A stretch of 8,362 nt of DNA from Candidatus Aerophobota bacterium (GCA_002402025.1 NVUU01000017.1:5843-14204), one strand, 5' to 3'; positions 1 to 6,276 are shown, counted from the first letter of the stretch. Notes: generated by a model not told the origin, from the sequence alone. Numbers and translations are program-made.

Positions 1-548
1 GTTGGCTCATCAAGAAGTAGTATGGATGGGTTAATATATAGTAGTTGCGCAAGCATAACTCTCATTTTATAACCACCAGACAAGGTCTTCAAATCAGACT
101 CGTGTTTACTATTCTCAATACCAAGTCCCTCTAAAAGCTCTGCCACGATACTCTCTGCTTCATAACCATCTTCTGCATCAATAATTTCTTCACAAAAACC
201 AAGACGCTCAATATCTCGTTCAGATAACTCTTCATTTTGCAGGATCTCATCCTTTTCATGCATAGCATCCCAGAGTCTCTTCTTACCCATAATGACAACA
301 TCTAAGACACGATTGCTCTCAAGCTTGTAGTAATCTTGGCTCAAAATTCCAATTGTCGCATTTTTTGGTTTGACAATCTCACCAGAAGACGGCTCGAGGT
401 CCAAACTGAGCACCTTTAAAAAGGTCGTTTTTCCACTACCGTTTGCGCCAACAAGTCCATATCTAGTTCTTGCTGTGAGCTTTAAGTTCACATCTGCAAA
501 TAGAGTCCTTGATCCAAAAGCAAGTTTTAGATTTAAAAGTGATAACAT
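1..548 (-). CDS. ybiT: ABC-F family ATPase, YbiT/YkpA-like (N-terminal part)
   Basis: Read leftward from ATG 548-546, the frame stays open to the window edge, giving 182 residues; the C-terminal part lies outside. Seen: Walker A GANGSGKTT at residues 34-42, Q-loop SQD near 70-72, ABC signature LSGGYKMR near 156-163, and Walker B ILLLDEP at 176-182. The insert between Q-loop and signature (VIMGKKRLWDA, then an acidic helix ending in GYEAES) is typical of the YbiT/YkpA branch of ABC-F proteins. Family knowledge: ABC-F proteins are soluble, have two ATPase domains and no membrane segments, bind the ribosomal E site and modulate translation. The second domain should lie further left. AGGAAG sits only 2 bp before the ATG, a short spacing. 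The gene diverges from the glutaredoxin gene across about 104 bp. ABC-F membership is certain; the exact subfamily is likely. Confidence 0.93.
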   Translation of the reverse strand, partial: MLSLLNLKLAFGSRTLFADVNLKLTARTRYGLVGANGSGKTTFLKVLSLDLEPSSGEIVKPKNATIGILSQDYYKLESNRVLDVVIMGKKRLWDAMHEKDEILQNEELSERDIERLGFCEEIIDAEDGYEAESIVAELLEGLGIENSKHESDLKTLSGGYKMRVMLAQLLYINPSILLLDEP

Positions 549-652
549 GACTTCCTATAAAATTCCTGAATCATATAGTGTACAAAAATTCTAATTCCGA
601 AACAATGAATAGTAAAGTCCTTAAACTGAATTTTTTAAAGCGAGATATCTCT

Positions 653-1015
653 ATGAAATTTACTCTATGTACGCTACTTGCTCTTTTTTTGGCTTCTTTT
701 AGCATTTGCAACGCAAAAGCTACACATACTCATAAAAATGAAGTCACTGCAAATAAGACCACTCAAAATCATTCTAAATACCAATTAACACTGTATTACA
801 AGGCTCATTGCCCTTACTGCGTAAAAGTAAATCGCTATCTACGTGCCCTCGGAAGAGAAGTTCCCCTGAAGAACGCACGAGTTCCTAGTTATGAGAAAGA
901 ACTCATCAAAATTGGTGGAAAAAGACAAGTACCATGTCTTGTAATCGATGGAAAAGCTCTATACGAGTCCGATGCAATTATCGACTGGTTAAAAGCGCAC
1001 CGTAACGAAATATAA
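653..1015 (+). CDS. Exported glutaredoxin-like thiol-disulfide protein
   Basis: From ATG 653 this is a 120-residue protein. Residues 1-23 form a signal peptide: MK, a hydrophobic core and a likely cut after NAKA. A His/Lys/Thr-rich linker follows to about residue 43, then one glutaredoxin domain. Seen: active site CPYC at 53-56, cis-proline motif QVP at 92-94, and the glutathione-site-like ESDAIIDWL at 105-113, all as in class I glutaredoxins. Family knowledge: such domains reduce disulfides or glutathione mixed disulfides. Most bacterial glutaredoxins are cytosolic, so export is unusual. GTG 578 and ATG 605 lie in frame upstream, but starting there would bury the signal peptide behind a charged stretch, so 653 is preferred. 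Its ribosome site is weak, and a perfect 10-bp palindrome (GAGATATCTC, 642-651) touches the start. The gene stands alone, divergent from the ABC-F gene. Confidence 0.85.
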   Translation: MKFTLCTLLALFLASFSICNAKATHTHKNEVTANKTTQNHSKYQLTLYYKAHCPYCVKVNRYLRALGREVPLKNARVPSYEKELIKIGGKRQVPCLVIDGKALYESDAIIDWLKAHRNEI

Positions 1016-1046
1016 AAAAAGCCATAAGGTCTTACCTTATGGCTTT
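1013..1046 (-). terminator. Hairpin terminator between convergent genes
   Basis: A perfect 12-bp stem (AAAGCCATAAGG at 1018-1029, CCTTATGGCTTT at 1035-1046) closes a 5-nt loop. On the minus strand it is followed by an unbroken run of U (complement of the A run 1014-1020), so it is a good intrinsic terminator for the small leftward gene ending at 1071. On the plus strand only UUU follows, so it probably also stops the glutaredoxin transcript, less efficiently. Confidence 0.8.
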
Positions 1047-1070
1047 CATAATAAAGAAATTAGGCCTTAT

Positions 1071-1202
1071 TTACTTACTATGGGGATGTTTTTTCTTTGG
1101 TGTATGCTGAGGATGTGAGTGATTAGACGTTGGATGCCGAGGATCACTACTTGATTTTCTACGCTTTTGGGGGCTCTTCTGTCCTTTTTTATGCGAGGTC
1201 AT
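1071..1202 (-). CDS. Tiny, highly basic His/Lys-rich protein (43 aa), unknown function
   Basis: Leftward frame from ATG 1202-1200 to TAA 1073-1071, 43 residues. By count it has 9 Lys, 3 Arg, 7 His, 6 Pro and 8 Ser, and only one acidic residue (Asp20). There is almost no hydrophobic residue, no signal peptide and no cysteine. It must be disordered and strongly cationic, so nucleic-acid, polyphosphate or metal binding are possible roles; this is inference from composition only. Support for a real gene: a GGAG ribosome site 6 bp before this ATG, and a strong leftward terminator 25 bp after the stop. An ATG at 1214 would add four residues (MEKN) but lacks a ribosome site and itself contains the GGAG. 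I do not recognise a family. Chlamydial histone-like proteins HctA/HctB are also basic, but this one is much shorter and I see no real similarity. Confidence 0.6.
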   Translation of the reverse strand: MTSHKKGQKSPQKRRKSSSDPRHPTSNHSHPQHTPKKKHPHSK

Positions 1203-1208
1203 ATTTTT

Positions 1209-1212
1209 CTCC
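1209..1212 (-). promoter_or_regulatory. Ribosome binding site of the 43-aa basic protein
   Basis: GGAG on the minus strand ends 6 bp before ATG 1202. This decides for the second of two in-frame ATGs, since the first one (1214) overlaps the site. Confidence 0.6.
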
Positions 1213-1453
1213 ATGTTTTAAGCATTTCCACTGGATTGAGAAATCTCTATAATTTCAATGTATCTTTTCCAAAAATAGTTTCCTAGCATTCTTTCAGAGG
1301 GTTTTAGCAAGGTCCTGTATTTCAATATTTTTAAGCTCAACATTTTTAATCTAGATAAAACTAGCTGTTTGATTTTGTTCTATTTAAAATAGGCATACAT
1401 ATCCCTTCTCATTTAAACATAAATCTTGTATGTCTAACTTCTTAGCTTAATTT

Positions 1454-1462
1454 TGATAGAAT
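1454..1462 (+). promoter_or_regulatory. Possible extended -10 promoter of the permease-rarA operon
   Basis: TGATAGAAT is an extended -10 element (TG, one base, then TAGAAT with five of six consensus bases). No good -35 lies at the right distance. Initiation near 1469 would leave a leader of only about 11 nt before the TTG start. The rest of the gap 1215-1479 is AT-rich with no gene or strong hairpin. Confidence 0.3.
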
Positions 1463-1479
1463 GAACCTATAGGCGAATT

Positions 1480-2952
1480 TTGCAAACAAAACTAAATACC
1501 CCGAAAAGAGTCATAACCGTCTTTGTTCTTGCAATGTTCAACGTTGCAATCATGGCTTCTTTAAGAAATTTGCCCCTTGTTGCAGAATTCGGCCTTAGCG
1601 CTCTTTTCTTTTTTGGAGTTGTAGGAGTTGGCTTTTTAATTCCTTGCGCTCTTGTTTCAGCGGAACTTGCTACTGGTTGGCCAAAATCCGGGGGTATTTA
1701 CGTCTGGGTAAGAGAGGCTTTTGGAGACCGCTGGGGCTTTTTTGCTATTTGGATGCAATGGGTACATAACGTTTCTTGGTATCCTGCCATTTTGTCATTC
1801 TGCGCAGCAACGATTGCTTATGTTTTTGCCCCCCAACTTGCCACAAACAAATACTTCATTTTGACTATTATTATCGTGGCCTTCTGGGGTATGACAATTT
1901 TAAATTACTTTGGAATAAAGACCTCTAGCATGGTTTCAACAGTTGGAGTAATCGTTGGAACACTCCTACCTGGTGTGCTAATCATTGGTCTCGGCGTTTC
2001 TTGGATCATCGGAGGACATCCTCTTGAGATCAAAACAGGCTTTGGTGCAATAATCCCCGATTTTTCAAATTTCGACAATATCATTTTTATGGGAGGCTTG
2101 TTTTTAACCTTCGCAGGACTTGAAGTATCTGCTGGGTACGCTGGAGAAGTGAAAGATCCCCAGAGAAACTACCCGAGAGCTATTTTACTCGCTGGTGGTA
2201 TTACATTTGTTCTGCTACTTCTTGGGTCTGTTGCTATCTCTATTGTGATTCCACAAAAAGATATCAGTCTTGTTGCTGGTGTTATGGAAGCTTTTAAAAC
2301 ACTTCTTGGTAAATATAACATCGTTTGGATGCTGCCAGTCGTAGGAGTTCTTCTTGTTTTCGGATCACTTGCTGAAGTGAACTCCTGGATCATCGGCCCC
2401 GTTAAGGCCCTTTATACAACTTCTATCCACGGAAACCTTCCTCCTCTACTTCAGCGCCAAAATAAACACGGTGTACCAATACACCTTCTTACTTTCCAAG
2501 CGATCATCATGAGTGTATCTTCCCTTGTATTTTTGTTTATGCCAAATTTAAGTAGCTCTTACTGGATCTTAAGCGCTATGAGCGCACAGATGTATCTCGT
2601 CATGTATTTAATGATGTTTATTGCAGCAATAAGACTGAGATATGTGAGACCACACGTTCCAAGAGCCTACAAAATTCCACACCCGCATAAAGGTATGTGG
2701 CTTGTTTCCTGCGTTGGGATCTTCTCCTCTTTGTTTGCGATCGTCATTACTTTCTTTCCTCCCACTCAACTTCACGTCGGGAATATTGTTTTCTATGAGT
2801 GCTTTTTAATAATCGGCCTCTTGATAATGATTGCAATACCTCTTATTATCTACCAGTTTAGAAAACCTCATTGGATGCCTGTAAGAGATATCCATAGAGA
2901 TCCTGAACTTAAAAAAATGATACCCCCTTCAAATGACACTACCTCTATATGA
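1480..2952 (+). CDS. APC-superfamily amino acid permease, GadC-like (glutamate/GABA antiporter type)
   Basis: This 490-residue polytopic inner-membrane protein has about 12 hydrophobic segments from residue 11 to 458, the normal layout and length for APC amino acid transporters. Seen: TM1 begins at KRVITVFVLAMFNVA, then SLRNLPLVAE, the conserved GWPKSGGIYVW at 66-76 and FAGLEVSAGYAGEVKDPQ near 211-228. These match the amino acid:GABA antiporter branch (GadC/YjeM relatives). It probably exchanges amino acids; the substrate cannot be read from the sequence. The start is TTG at 1480: a stop lies upstream in frame at 1462-1464, and the next in-frame ATG (residue 19) would cut into TM1. The ribosome site is weak (AGG, 6 bp upstream). 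The last 20 bp overlap rarA, so the two are likely cotranscribed. Such exchangers are common in intracellular bacteria that import host amino acids. Confidence 0.9.
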   Translation: MQTKLNTPKRVITVFVLAMFNVAIMASLRNLPLVAEFGLSALFFFGVVGVGFLIPCALVSAELATGWPKSGGIYVWVREAFGDRWGFFAIWMQWVHNVSWYPAILSFCAATIAYVFAPQLATNKYFILTIIIVAFWGMTILNYFGIKTSSMVSTVGVIVGTLLPGVLIIGLGVSWIIGGHPLEIKTGFGAIIPDFSNFDNIIFMGGLFLTFAGLEVSAGYAGEVKDPQRNYPRAILLAGGITFVLLLLGSVAISIVIPQKDISLVAGVMEAFKTLLGKYNIVWMLPVVGVLLVFGSLAEVNSWIIGPVKALYTTSIHGNLPPLLQRQNKHGVPIHLLTFQAIIMSVSSLVFLFMPNLSSSYWILSAMSAQMYLVMYLMMFIAAIRLRYVRPHVPRAYKIPHPHKGMWLVSCVGIFSSLFAIVITFFPPTQLHVGNIVFYECFLIIGLLIMIAIPLIIYQFRKPHWMPVRDIHRDPELKKMIPPSNDTTSI

Positions 2953-4207
2953 GACATTAAGACCAAATGAGCTTAACCAAATCGTCGGACAAGATCACCT
3001 TGTCGGCACTAAAGGTTTAATCACAGGGATTATTGCGTCCAAAAATCCCATGTCCCTACTCTTATGGGGACCCCCTGGATGCGGTAAAACAACTATCGCA
3101 AGACTCTATATAAAATCATTCGATGCAGAAACGTTAAGCATAAGTCCCGTTTCTCATAGTATACAGGACATTAAAAAGCTTCTTGAGACAAGAAAAAAAA
3201 CTCCTCTGCTTGCTCAGAGACCATTGATTGTCTTTGTAGACGAAATCCACAGGTTCAATAAAGCGCAACAAGATGTGTTTCTTCCGCATCTTGAAAACGG
3301 TTCACTTCTCTTGATCGGTGCAACAACAGAAAACCCTTCTTTTTCTATCAACGATGCTCTTTTATCAAGGTTGCAAGTTCTCACCCTGCAACCTCTGCAA
3401 AACACGCACATGCAGCAAATAATCGAAAGATGTTGCACATCCTACAATCTCCAAATCACAGACGATGCAAAAAAGATGATCATCCACGCCTCTTCTAAAG
3501 ACGCTCGCCACCTTTGTAACCTGCTCCAAAACTGCAAACTCTTTGAAAATGGCCCCATTACACCAGAGGTCCTAGAAGCCATAACAAACAAAAGATTTCC
3601 AAGGTATGATAAGAACGCTGATGAACACTACAATTGCATCTCCTGCTTTCATAAATCTATACGAAGCTCTGATGCAGATGCTTCGCTTTACTACCTCGCA
3701 AGAATGCTCGGAGCTGGAGAAGAACCAGAATTTCTTGCAAGAAGAATGCTACGTATGGCAAGTGAGGACATTGGTCTTGCAGACCCAAATGCCACGCGTG
3801 TCGCAATGGATGCTTGGGATACCTACAAAAGGCTTGGCTCGCCCGAAGGAGAGCTCGCACTTGCGCAATGCGCAATCTACCTCGCGCTCTCTCCGAAAAG
3901 TAACGCTTCCTATGTTGCATATAAAAAATCTCTCCAGCATGCAAGAGAAACCTCAACAGAACCTCTTCCAAAACACCTTCTAAACTCCCCTACAAAATTC
4001 ATGAAAAAGGAAGGCTATGGAAAAGGCTATGTTTACGATCATGACACAGAAGAAGGCTGCTCTTCTCAAAGATGTTTCCCAGATAACGTAGAAGAAGTAA
4101 GCTACTACTCTCCCAAAGAAAGAGGGTTTGAAAGAGATATGAAGAAAAGACTTAGCTATTTCAAACAGATAAAAAAAAACCTTCGCCTTAACTTAAACCG
4201 AAGGTAG
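2933..4207 (+). CDS. rarA: Replication-associated recombination protein A (RarA/MgsA), AAA+ ATPase
   Basis: A complete 424-residue member of the RarA/MgsA/WRNIP1 family, which is related to clamp loaders and acts at stalled or gapped replication forks. Seen in order: LRPNELNQIVGQDHLVG near 9-25, Walker A GPPGCGKTT at 46-54, Walker B VFVDEIHRFNKAQQD at 100-114, sensor-1 GATTENPSF at 129-137, arginine-finger LLSR at 143-146, the family C-terminal core (SSDADASLYYLARML and RMASEDIGLADP, about 245-290), and the tail GYGKGYVYDHD. Length is close to the family norm. ATG 2933 lies inside the permease gene, and no purine-rich ribosome site precedes it, so translation may be coupled to the permease. 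The last codons (4179-4207) are also part of a large hairpin that ends a candidate minus-strand RNA. Confidence 0.96.
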   Translation: MTLPLYETLRPNELNQIVGQDHLVGTKGLITGIIASKNPMSLLLWGPPGCGKTTIARLYIKSFDAETLSISPVSHSIQDIKKLLETRKKTPLLAQRPLIVFVDEIHRFNKAQQDVFLPHLENGSLLLIGATTENPSFSINDALLSRLQVLTLQPLQNTHMQQIIERCCTSYNLQITDDAKKMIIHASSKDARHLCNLLQNCKLFENGPITPEVLEAITNKRFPRYDKNADEHYNCISCFHKSIRSSDADASLYYLARMLGAGEEPEFLARRMLRMASEDIGLADPNATRVAMDAWDTYKRLGSPEGELALAQCAIYLALSPKSNASYVAYKKSLQHARETSTEPLPKHLLNSPTKFMKKEGYGKGYVYDHDTEEGCSSQRCFPDNVEEVSYYSPKERGFERDMKKRLSYFKQIKKNLRLNLNRR

Positions 4208-4239
4208 CTACACATCGGCTTAAATAATAATGCGAAGGT
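4171..4239 (-). terminator. Nested hairpin plus U9, leftward intrinsic terminator with alternative pairings
   Basis: Read leftward, GCGAAGGU (4186-4179) can pair with ACCUUCGC (4239-4232), enclosing an 11-bp stem (4225-4215 with 4201-4191). Alternatively its CGAAGGU pairs with a second ACCUUCG copy (4205-4199), which destroys the inner stem. Nine U residues follow (A run 4171-4179). Two mutually exclusive folds resemble an attenuator, but no leftward gene lies directly downstream, so simple termination is likelier. On the plus strand no U run follows. Confidence 0.6.
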
Positions 4240-4252
4240 AGGAAGCGTTTTA

Positions 4253-4323
4253 ACCTCAGACAAATAAAGAAACCGGTAACAAAGACCGTTTCACCTCTCT
4301 TAGAGGTCATGATACCCTGAGGT
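4253..4323 (-). other. Predicted RNA three-way junction
   Basis: Closing stem ACCTCAG (4253-4259) with CTGAGGT (4317-4323), 7 bp. Inside are two hairpins: GAAACCGGT (4269-4277) with ACCGTTTC (4285-4292), 8 bp with one bulge, and ACCTCT (4293-4298) with AGAGGT (4302-4307), 6 bp with a 3-nt loop. All three helices are otherwise perfect. It lies inside the candidate noncoding RNA; this part alone does not show the strand. Confidence 0.5.
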
Positions 4324-4390
4324 ACTTACATAAAAACAATCGCTCAAACTATTTCAAATGTCAAAACCCAAACCAAAGGATCTTTATGTA

Positions 4391-4419
4391 AATATGCTTC
4401 ACATTTTTTCAAGTTGCAA
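4391..4419 (-). promoter_or_regulatory. Possible promoter of the minus-strand RNA
   Basis: On the minus strand TTGCAA (4419-4414) and CATATT (4396-4391) are spaced by 17 bp, each matching four of six consensus bases. Initiation would fall near 4384. An inverted repeat AGTTGC/GCAACT (4412-4417, 4432-4437) overlaps the -35 and could be an operator. This is a weak prediction. Confidence 0.3.
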
Positions 4420-4559
4420 AAAATAATCCACGCAACTCCTTGTTATGAGATGCACGATTGGCCTCTCTACTATCAGTATAACAAATATCCCCATTATTTA
4501 TTAAAGTAATATTTTTAGTATTTTTATAACCCTCGTTTTAAGTGTTTTATGAAGCATGA

Positions 4560-4590
4560 TTGTAAAGTTATGGAAAAGATTGAAGATAAT
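4560..4590 (+). promoter_or_regulatory. Possible promoter of the M20 amidohydrolase gene
   Basis: GATAAT at 4585-4590 matches five of six -10 bases. TTGTAA at 4560-4565 is a poor -35 with a long 19-bp spacer. Initiation would be near 4597, leaving a leader of about 50 nt. Confidence 0.3.
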
Positions 4591-4591
4591 T

Positions 4592-4605
4592 CTATCAGTT
4601 GATAG
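4592..4605. repeat. Palindrome at the likely start of M20 transcription
   Basis: CTATCA-GT-TGATAG is a perfect 6-bp inverted repeat with a 2-bp centre. It lies just after the possible -10 element, where a repressor operator would overlap the start site. Half of it (CTATCAGT) recurs at 4470-4477. No regulator gene is adjacent. Confidence 0.35.
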
Positions 4606-4648
4606 GATCTTTGAGTCAGTGTTCCTTATCTAAACTTAGGAGATAATT

Positions 4649-5857
4649 ATGTCGTCTTATTCCACAACTTGTGAAACGATCACTCAAGATATACTTACGC
4701 TTGCTCAAGGTGCACAGGACTATATGGTTGAGACTCGTAGATTCCTTCACATGTATCCTGAACTATCCTGGAAAGAAGATAATACCATCTCTTTTATCAA
4801 GTCTGAGATCAAAAAACTCCTAAATAATTACAAAGGTTCATCCACTCTCACAGAAAAAAAGGGTGGGCTTGTACTTGATCTGAACCTTTCTCCTGAATTC
4901 GATCGCATTCTATTCCGCGCAGACATTGATGCTCTACCAATACAAGAAGAAACAAATTTAAGTTTCGCCTCTCAAGTTCCAAATGTCATGCACGCATGTG
5001 GCCATGACTGCCATGCTGCGATGCTTCTTGGAGCCTTAAAAGTTCTCACTTCAGAAAATCTTGAAATCAAACACAACATCCGCTTTATATTCCAAAGGGC
5101 CGAGGAAATCCCTTATGTTACGTCCGGTGGCGAGTCTCTTGTAAAAGATGGAATCATGAAGAATATAGCAAAAGCTTATGCTCTTCATATTTCTTCAAAA
5201 GATGAAGAAGGTATCCTGCGCTCAAAACCAGGACCAATGATGTCTAATTGCACTTCTATCTCGTTTGAGATCAAATGCATGGGGGGCCATGTCATGTGTC
5301 CAGAATTAGGATCTAATGCCATTGATGTCATGACAGACATCCACAATCATCTCAGAGGGTTTGCCCTAAGATCTATCGGACCAAAAGAAAGAGTCAGTTT
5401 CGTTCCAGCTATTTCTACTTCTGGATCTGCTCCAAATGTCATGCCAGAATACGCTAAAGCAACCTACGCTTTCAGAAATTATCTAAAGGAAGATGTTAAA
5501 AATACTTTCGTTCATAATTTGAAAAAACGCCTTCAAGCTATCGTAAAGACATACCCAGATACCAGCCTTCACTCTTATGACGTTTTTGCGGGTTATCCCG
5601 CTCTTGTTAACGATCTTGATACTTTCTCTTATGTAAACGAGCTCTTGCAAGTAAACAACTTCAAAACAAGTTTTTCTAGAGAAGTTTTTGCAGGAGAAGA
5701 CTTTTCATACTATCTTAAAAAAGTAAAAGGATCTTACTGGATCGTTGGGGCAAAACAAGGAAAAGGTTACGATCACCATACTTCTCTATTCAACCCAAAT
5801 GAAAACGCTTTTAGCAAAGGAGCAGCGTTTTGGCTACTCCTTGCTGTAAATGACTAA
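4649..5857 (+). CDS. M20D-family metallopeptidase / N-acyl-amino acid amidohydrolase
   Basis: A 402-residue cytosolic enzyme without signal peptide, close to the usual length of the M20D/HipO group (N-acyl-amino acid, hippurate or N-acetyl-diaminopimelate deacylases). Seen: RADIDALPIQEET at 90-102, metal-binding HACGHDCHAAM at 115-125, the general-base and metal pair AEE at 151-153 (FQRAEE where most relatives have FQPAEE), His180, the dimerisation-domain start GGHVMCPELG at 212-221, SAPNVMPE at 260-267, FAGEDFSYY at 347-355 and HHTSLFNPNE at 376-385. These cover the expected two-metal site plus lid domain, so it should be active. The substrate cannot be told from the sequence. The start is well set by AGGAG (4638-4642) 6 bp before ATG. 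It is monocistronic and stops 1 bp before the end of the convergent 94-residue gene. Confidence 0.92.
   Translation: MSSYSTTCETITQDILTLAQGAQDYMVETRRFLHMYPELSWKEDNTISFIKSEIKKLLNNYKGSSTLTEKKGGLVLDLNLSPEFDRILFRADIDALPIQEETNLSFASQVPNVMHACGHDCHAAMLLGALKVLTSENLEIKHNIRFIFQRAEEIPYVTSGGESLVKDGIMKNIAKAYALHISSKDEEGILRSKPGPMMSNCTSISFEIKCMGGHVMCPELGSNAIDVMTDIHNHLRGFALRSIGPKERVSFVPAISTSGSAPNVMPEYAKATYAFRNYLKEDVKNTFVHNLKKRLQAIVKTYPDTSLHSYDVFAGYPALVNDLDTFSYVNELLQVNNFKTSFSREVFAGEDFSYYLKKVKGSYWIVGAKQGKGYDHHTSLFNPNENAFSKGAAFWLLLAVND
5813..5845 (-). terminator. Hairpin at the convergent gene ends, weak leftward terminator
   Basis: AGCAAAGGAGCAG (5813-5825) pairs with CTACTCCTTGCT (5834-5845): 12 bp with one bulge on the minus strand, including one G-U that would be a mismatch on the plus strand. 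It lies inside the end of the M20 gene, 14 bp past the stop of the leftward 94-residue gene. The U run after it is poor, so termination there is doubtful. Confidence 0.3.
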
Positions 5858-5858
5858 C

Positions 5859-6143
5859 TTATTCGTAGAAAAGAAGTATTTTTTTGCCTTCCACTTCGAT
5901 ATCATTACCAAAACCGCACATCATCTCGTGGAAATCTTCCACTTTCATCTGCAACGCGTCACTATCTTTTTGATACTCAAGAGAAAAGTGTAGTCCTTGG
6001 GGAAGGGTTTCAAAATCCTCTACATCAAAATCCATGTACAAGTGACTCTTGCTCGTTATGCACTCTATTGGCATTTCATATCCAACATACTCGCTATTGA
6101 GTTCTGATTGTATTTTGTCTTGAAACATATGGAATCCTTCCAT
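5859..6143 (-). CDS. Small acidic protein of unknown function (94 aa)
   Basis: Leftward frame from ATG 6143 to TAA 5861-5859. I recognise no family. The protein is rich in Asp, Glu, Met and aromatic residues and lacks a signal peptide or membrane segment. Short alternating polar and hydrophobic stretches (SHLYMDFDV, GLHFSLEYQ, LQMKVEDF, GKKILLFYE) suggest a small beta-rich soluble fold. Two starts compete: ATG 6143 with GGAGG only 4 bp away, and ATG 6128 (residue 6) with GGAAGGA at 6 bp. A small hairpin (6129-6143) covers the first start and the second ribosome site. The real start is open; the frame itself looks genuine because of its ribosome sites and tight fit against the M20 gene end. 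It may be cotranscribed with the repeat protein upstream, 160 bp away, though a hairpin lies between them. Confidence 0.7.
   Translation of the reverse strand: MEGFHMFQDKIQSELNSEYVGYEMPIECITSKSHLYMDFDVEDFETLPQGLHFSLEYQKDSDALQMKVEDFHEMMCGFGNDIEVEGKKILLFYE
6129..6143 (-). promoter_or_regulatory. Small hairpin over the start region of the 94-aa gene
   Basis: ATGGAA-GGA-TTCCAT is a perfect 6-bp inverted repeat. As minus-strand RNA it would hide the first ATG in its stem and the GGAAGGA ribosome site of the second ATG. A second short palindrome, TTCCATGTGGAA (6189-6200), lies 46 bp upstream. Translational control is possible but short stems also arise by chance. Confidence 0.25.
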
Positions 6144-6276
6144 GATCCCTCCAAAGATAAGTTCATAAAAGACTCAGATTTAAGGCCATTCCATGTGGAA
6201 GACCCGTACTGCCCTTATAACTTTAAAATAAACCAAACTGATATTAAATTAAACAGCTTGATGTCGATTTTATTAC

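Larger units (their letters stand above)
4171..4384 (-). ncRNA. Candidate structured noncoding RNA, antisense to the rarA 3' end
   Basis: In a 441-bp gap without a convincing protein gene, the minus strand shows a plausible promoter (4391-4419), a three-way junction (4253-4323), then a nested hairpin (4179-4239) ending in nine U. The implied transcript is about 210 nt. The strand call rests on the terminator's U run and on wobble pairs: the 11-bp inner stem 4191-4201/4215-4225 is fully paired as minus-strand RNA (two G-U) but has two A-C mismatches as plus-strand RNA. A short flanking helix (GAGCG with CGCUU, 4341-4345/4243-4247) also pairs only on the minus strand. I see no hallmark of tmRNA, RNase P RNA or SRP RNA; a 6S-like rod is not evident. 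The last 37 nt are complementary to rarA mRNA. Fold and strand are moderately supported; function is unknown. Confidence 0.4.

Noticed and set aside
370..594. Rightward 74-codon frame at the left edge.
   Set aside because: It is antisense to the Walker A region of the ABC-F ATPase, which is clearly the real gene.
578..652. Upstream GTG or ATG starts for the glutaredoxin gene.
   Set aside because: They would place a charged 25-residue or 16-residue stretch in front of a clean signal peptide; ATG 653 gives a normal secretory N terminus.
3606..3983. Long alternative frames on both strands inside rarA.
   Set aside because: They overlap highly conserved rarA motifs and their translations show no domain; they are shadows of rarA codon use.
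4188..4310. A 40-codon minus-strand frame (ATG 4310 to TAA 4188) with AGGG 4 bp upstream, inside the candidate RNA.
   Set aside because: The sequence is better explained by paired RNA helices, the ribosome site is weak, and the frame runs through both the junction and the terminator stem. It remains a minor alternative: an mRNA for a tiny basic protein ending in that terminator.
4241..4345. SRP RNA, tmRNA or riboswitch identity for the structured gap, prompted by GGAAGC-like and CTGAGG-like strings.
   Set aside because: The conserved cores of these RNAs (for example the SRP tetraloop region or the thi-box) are not present on either strand.
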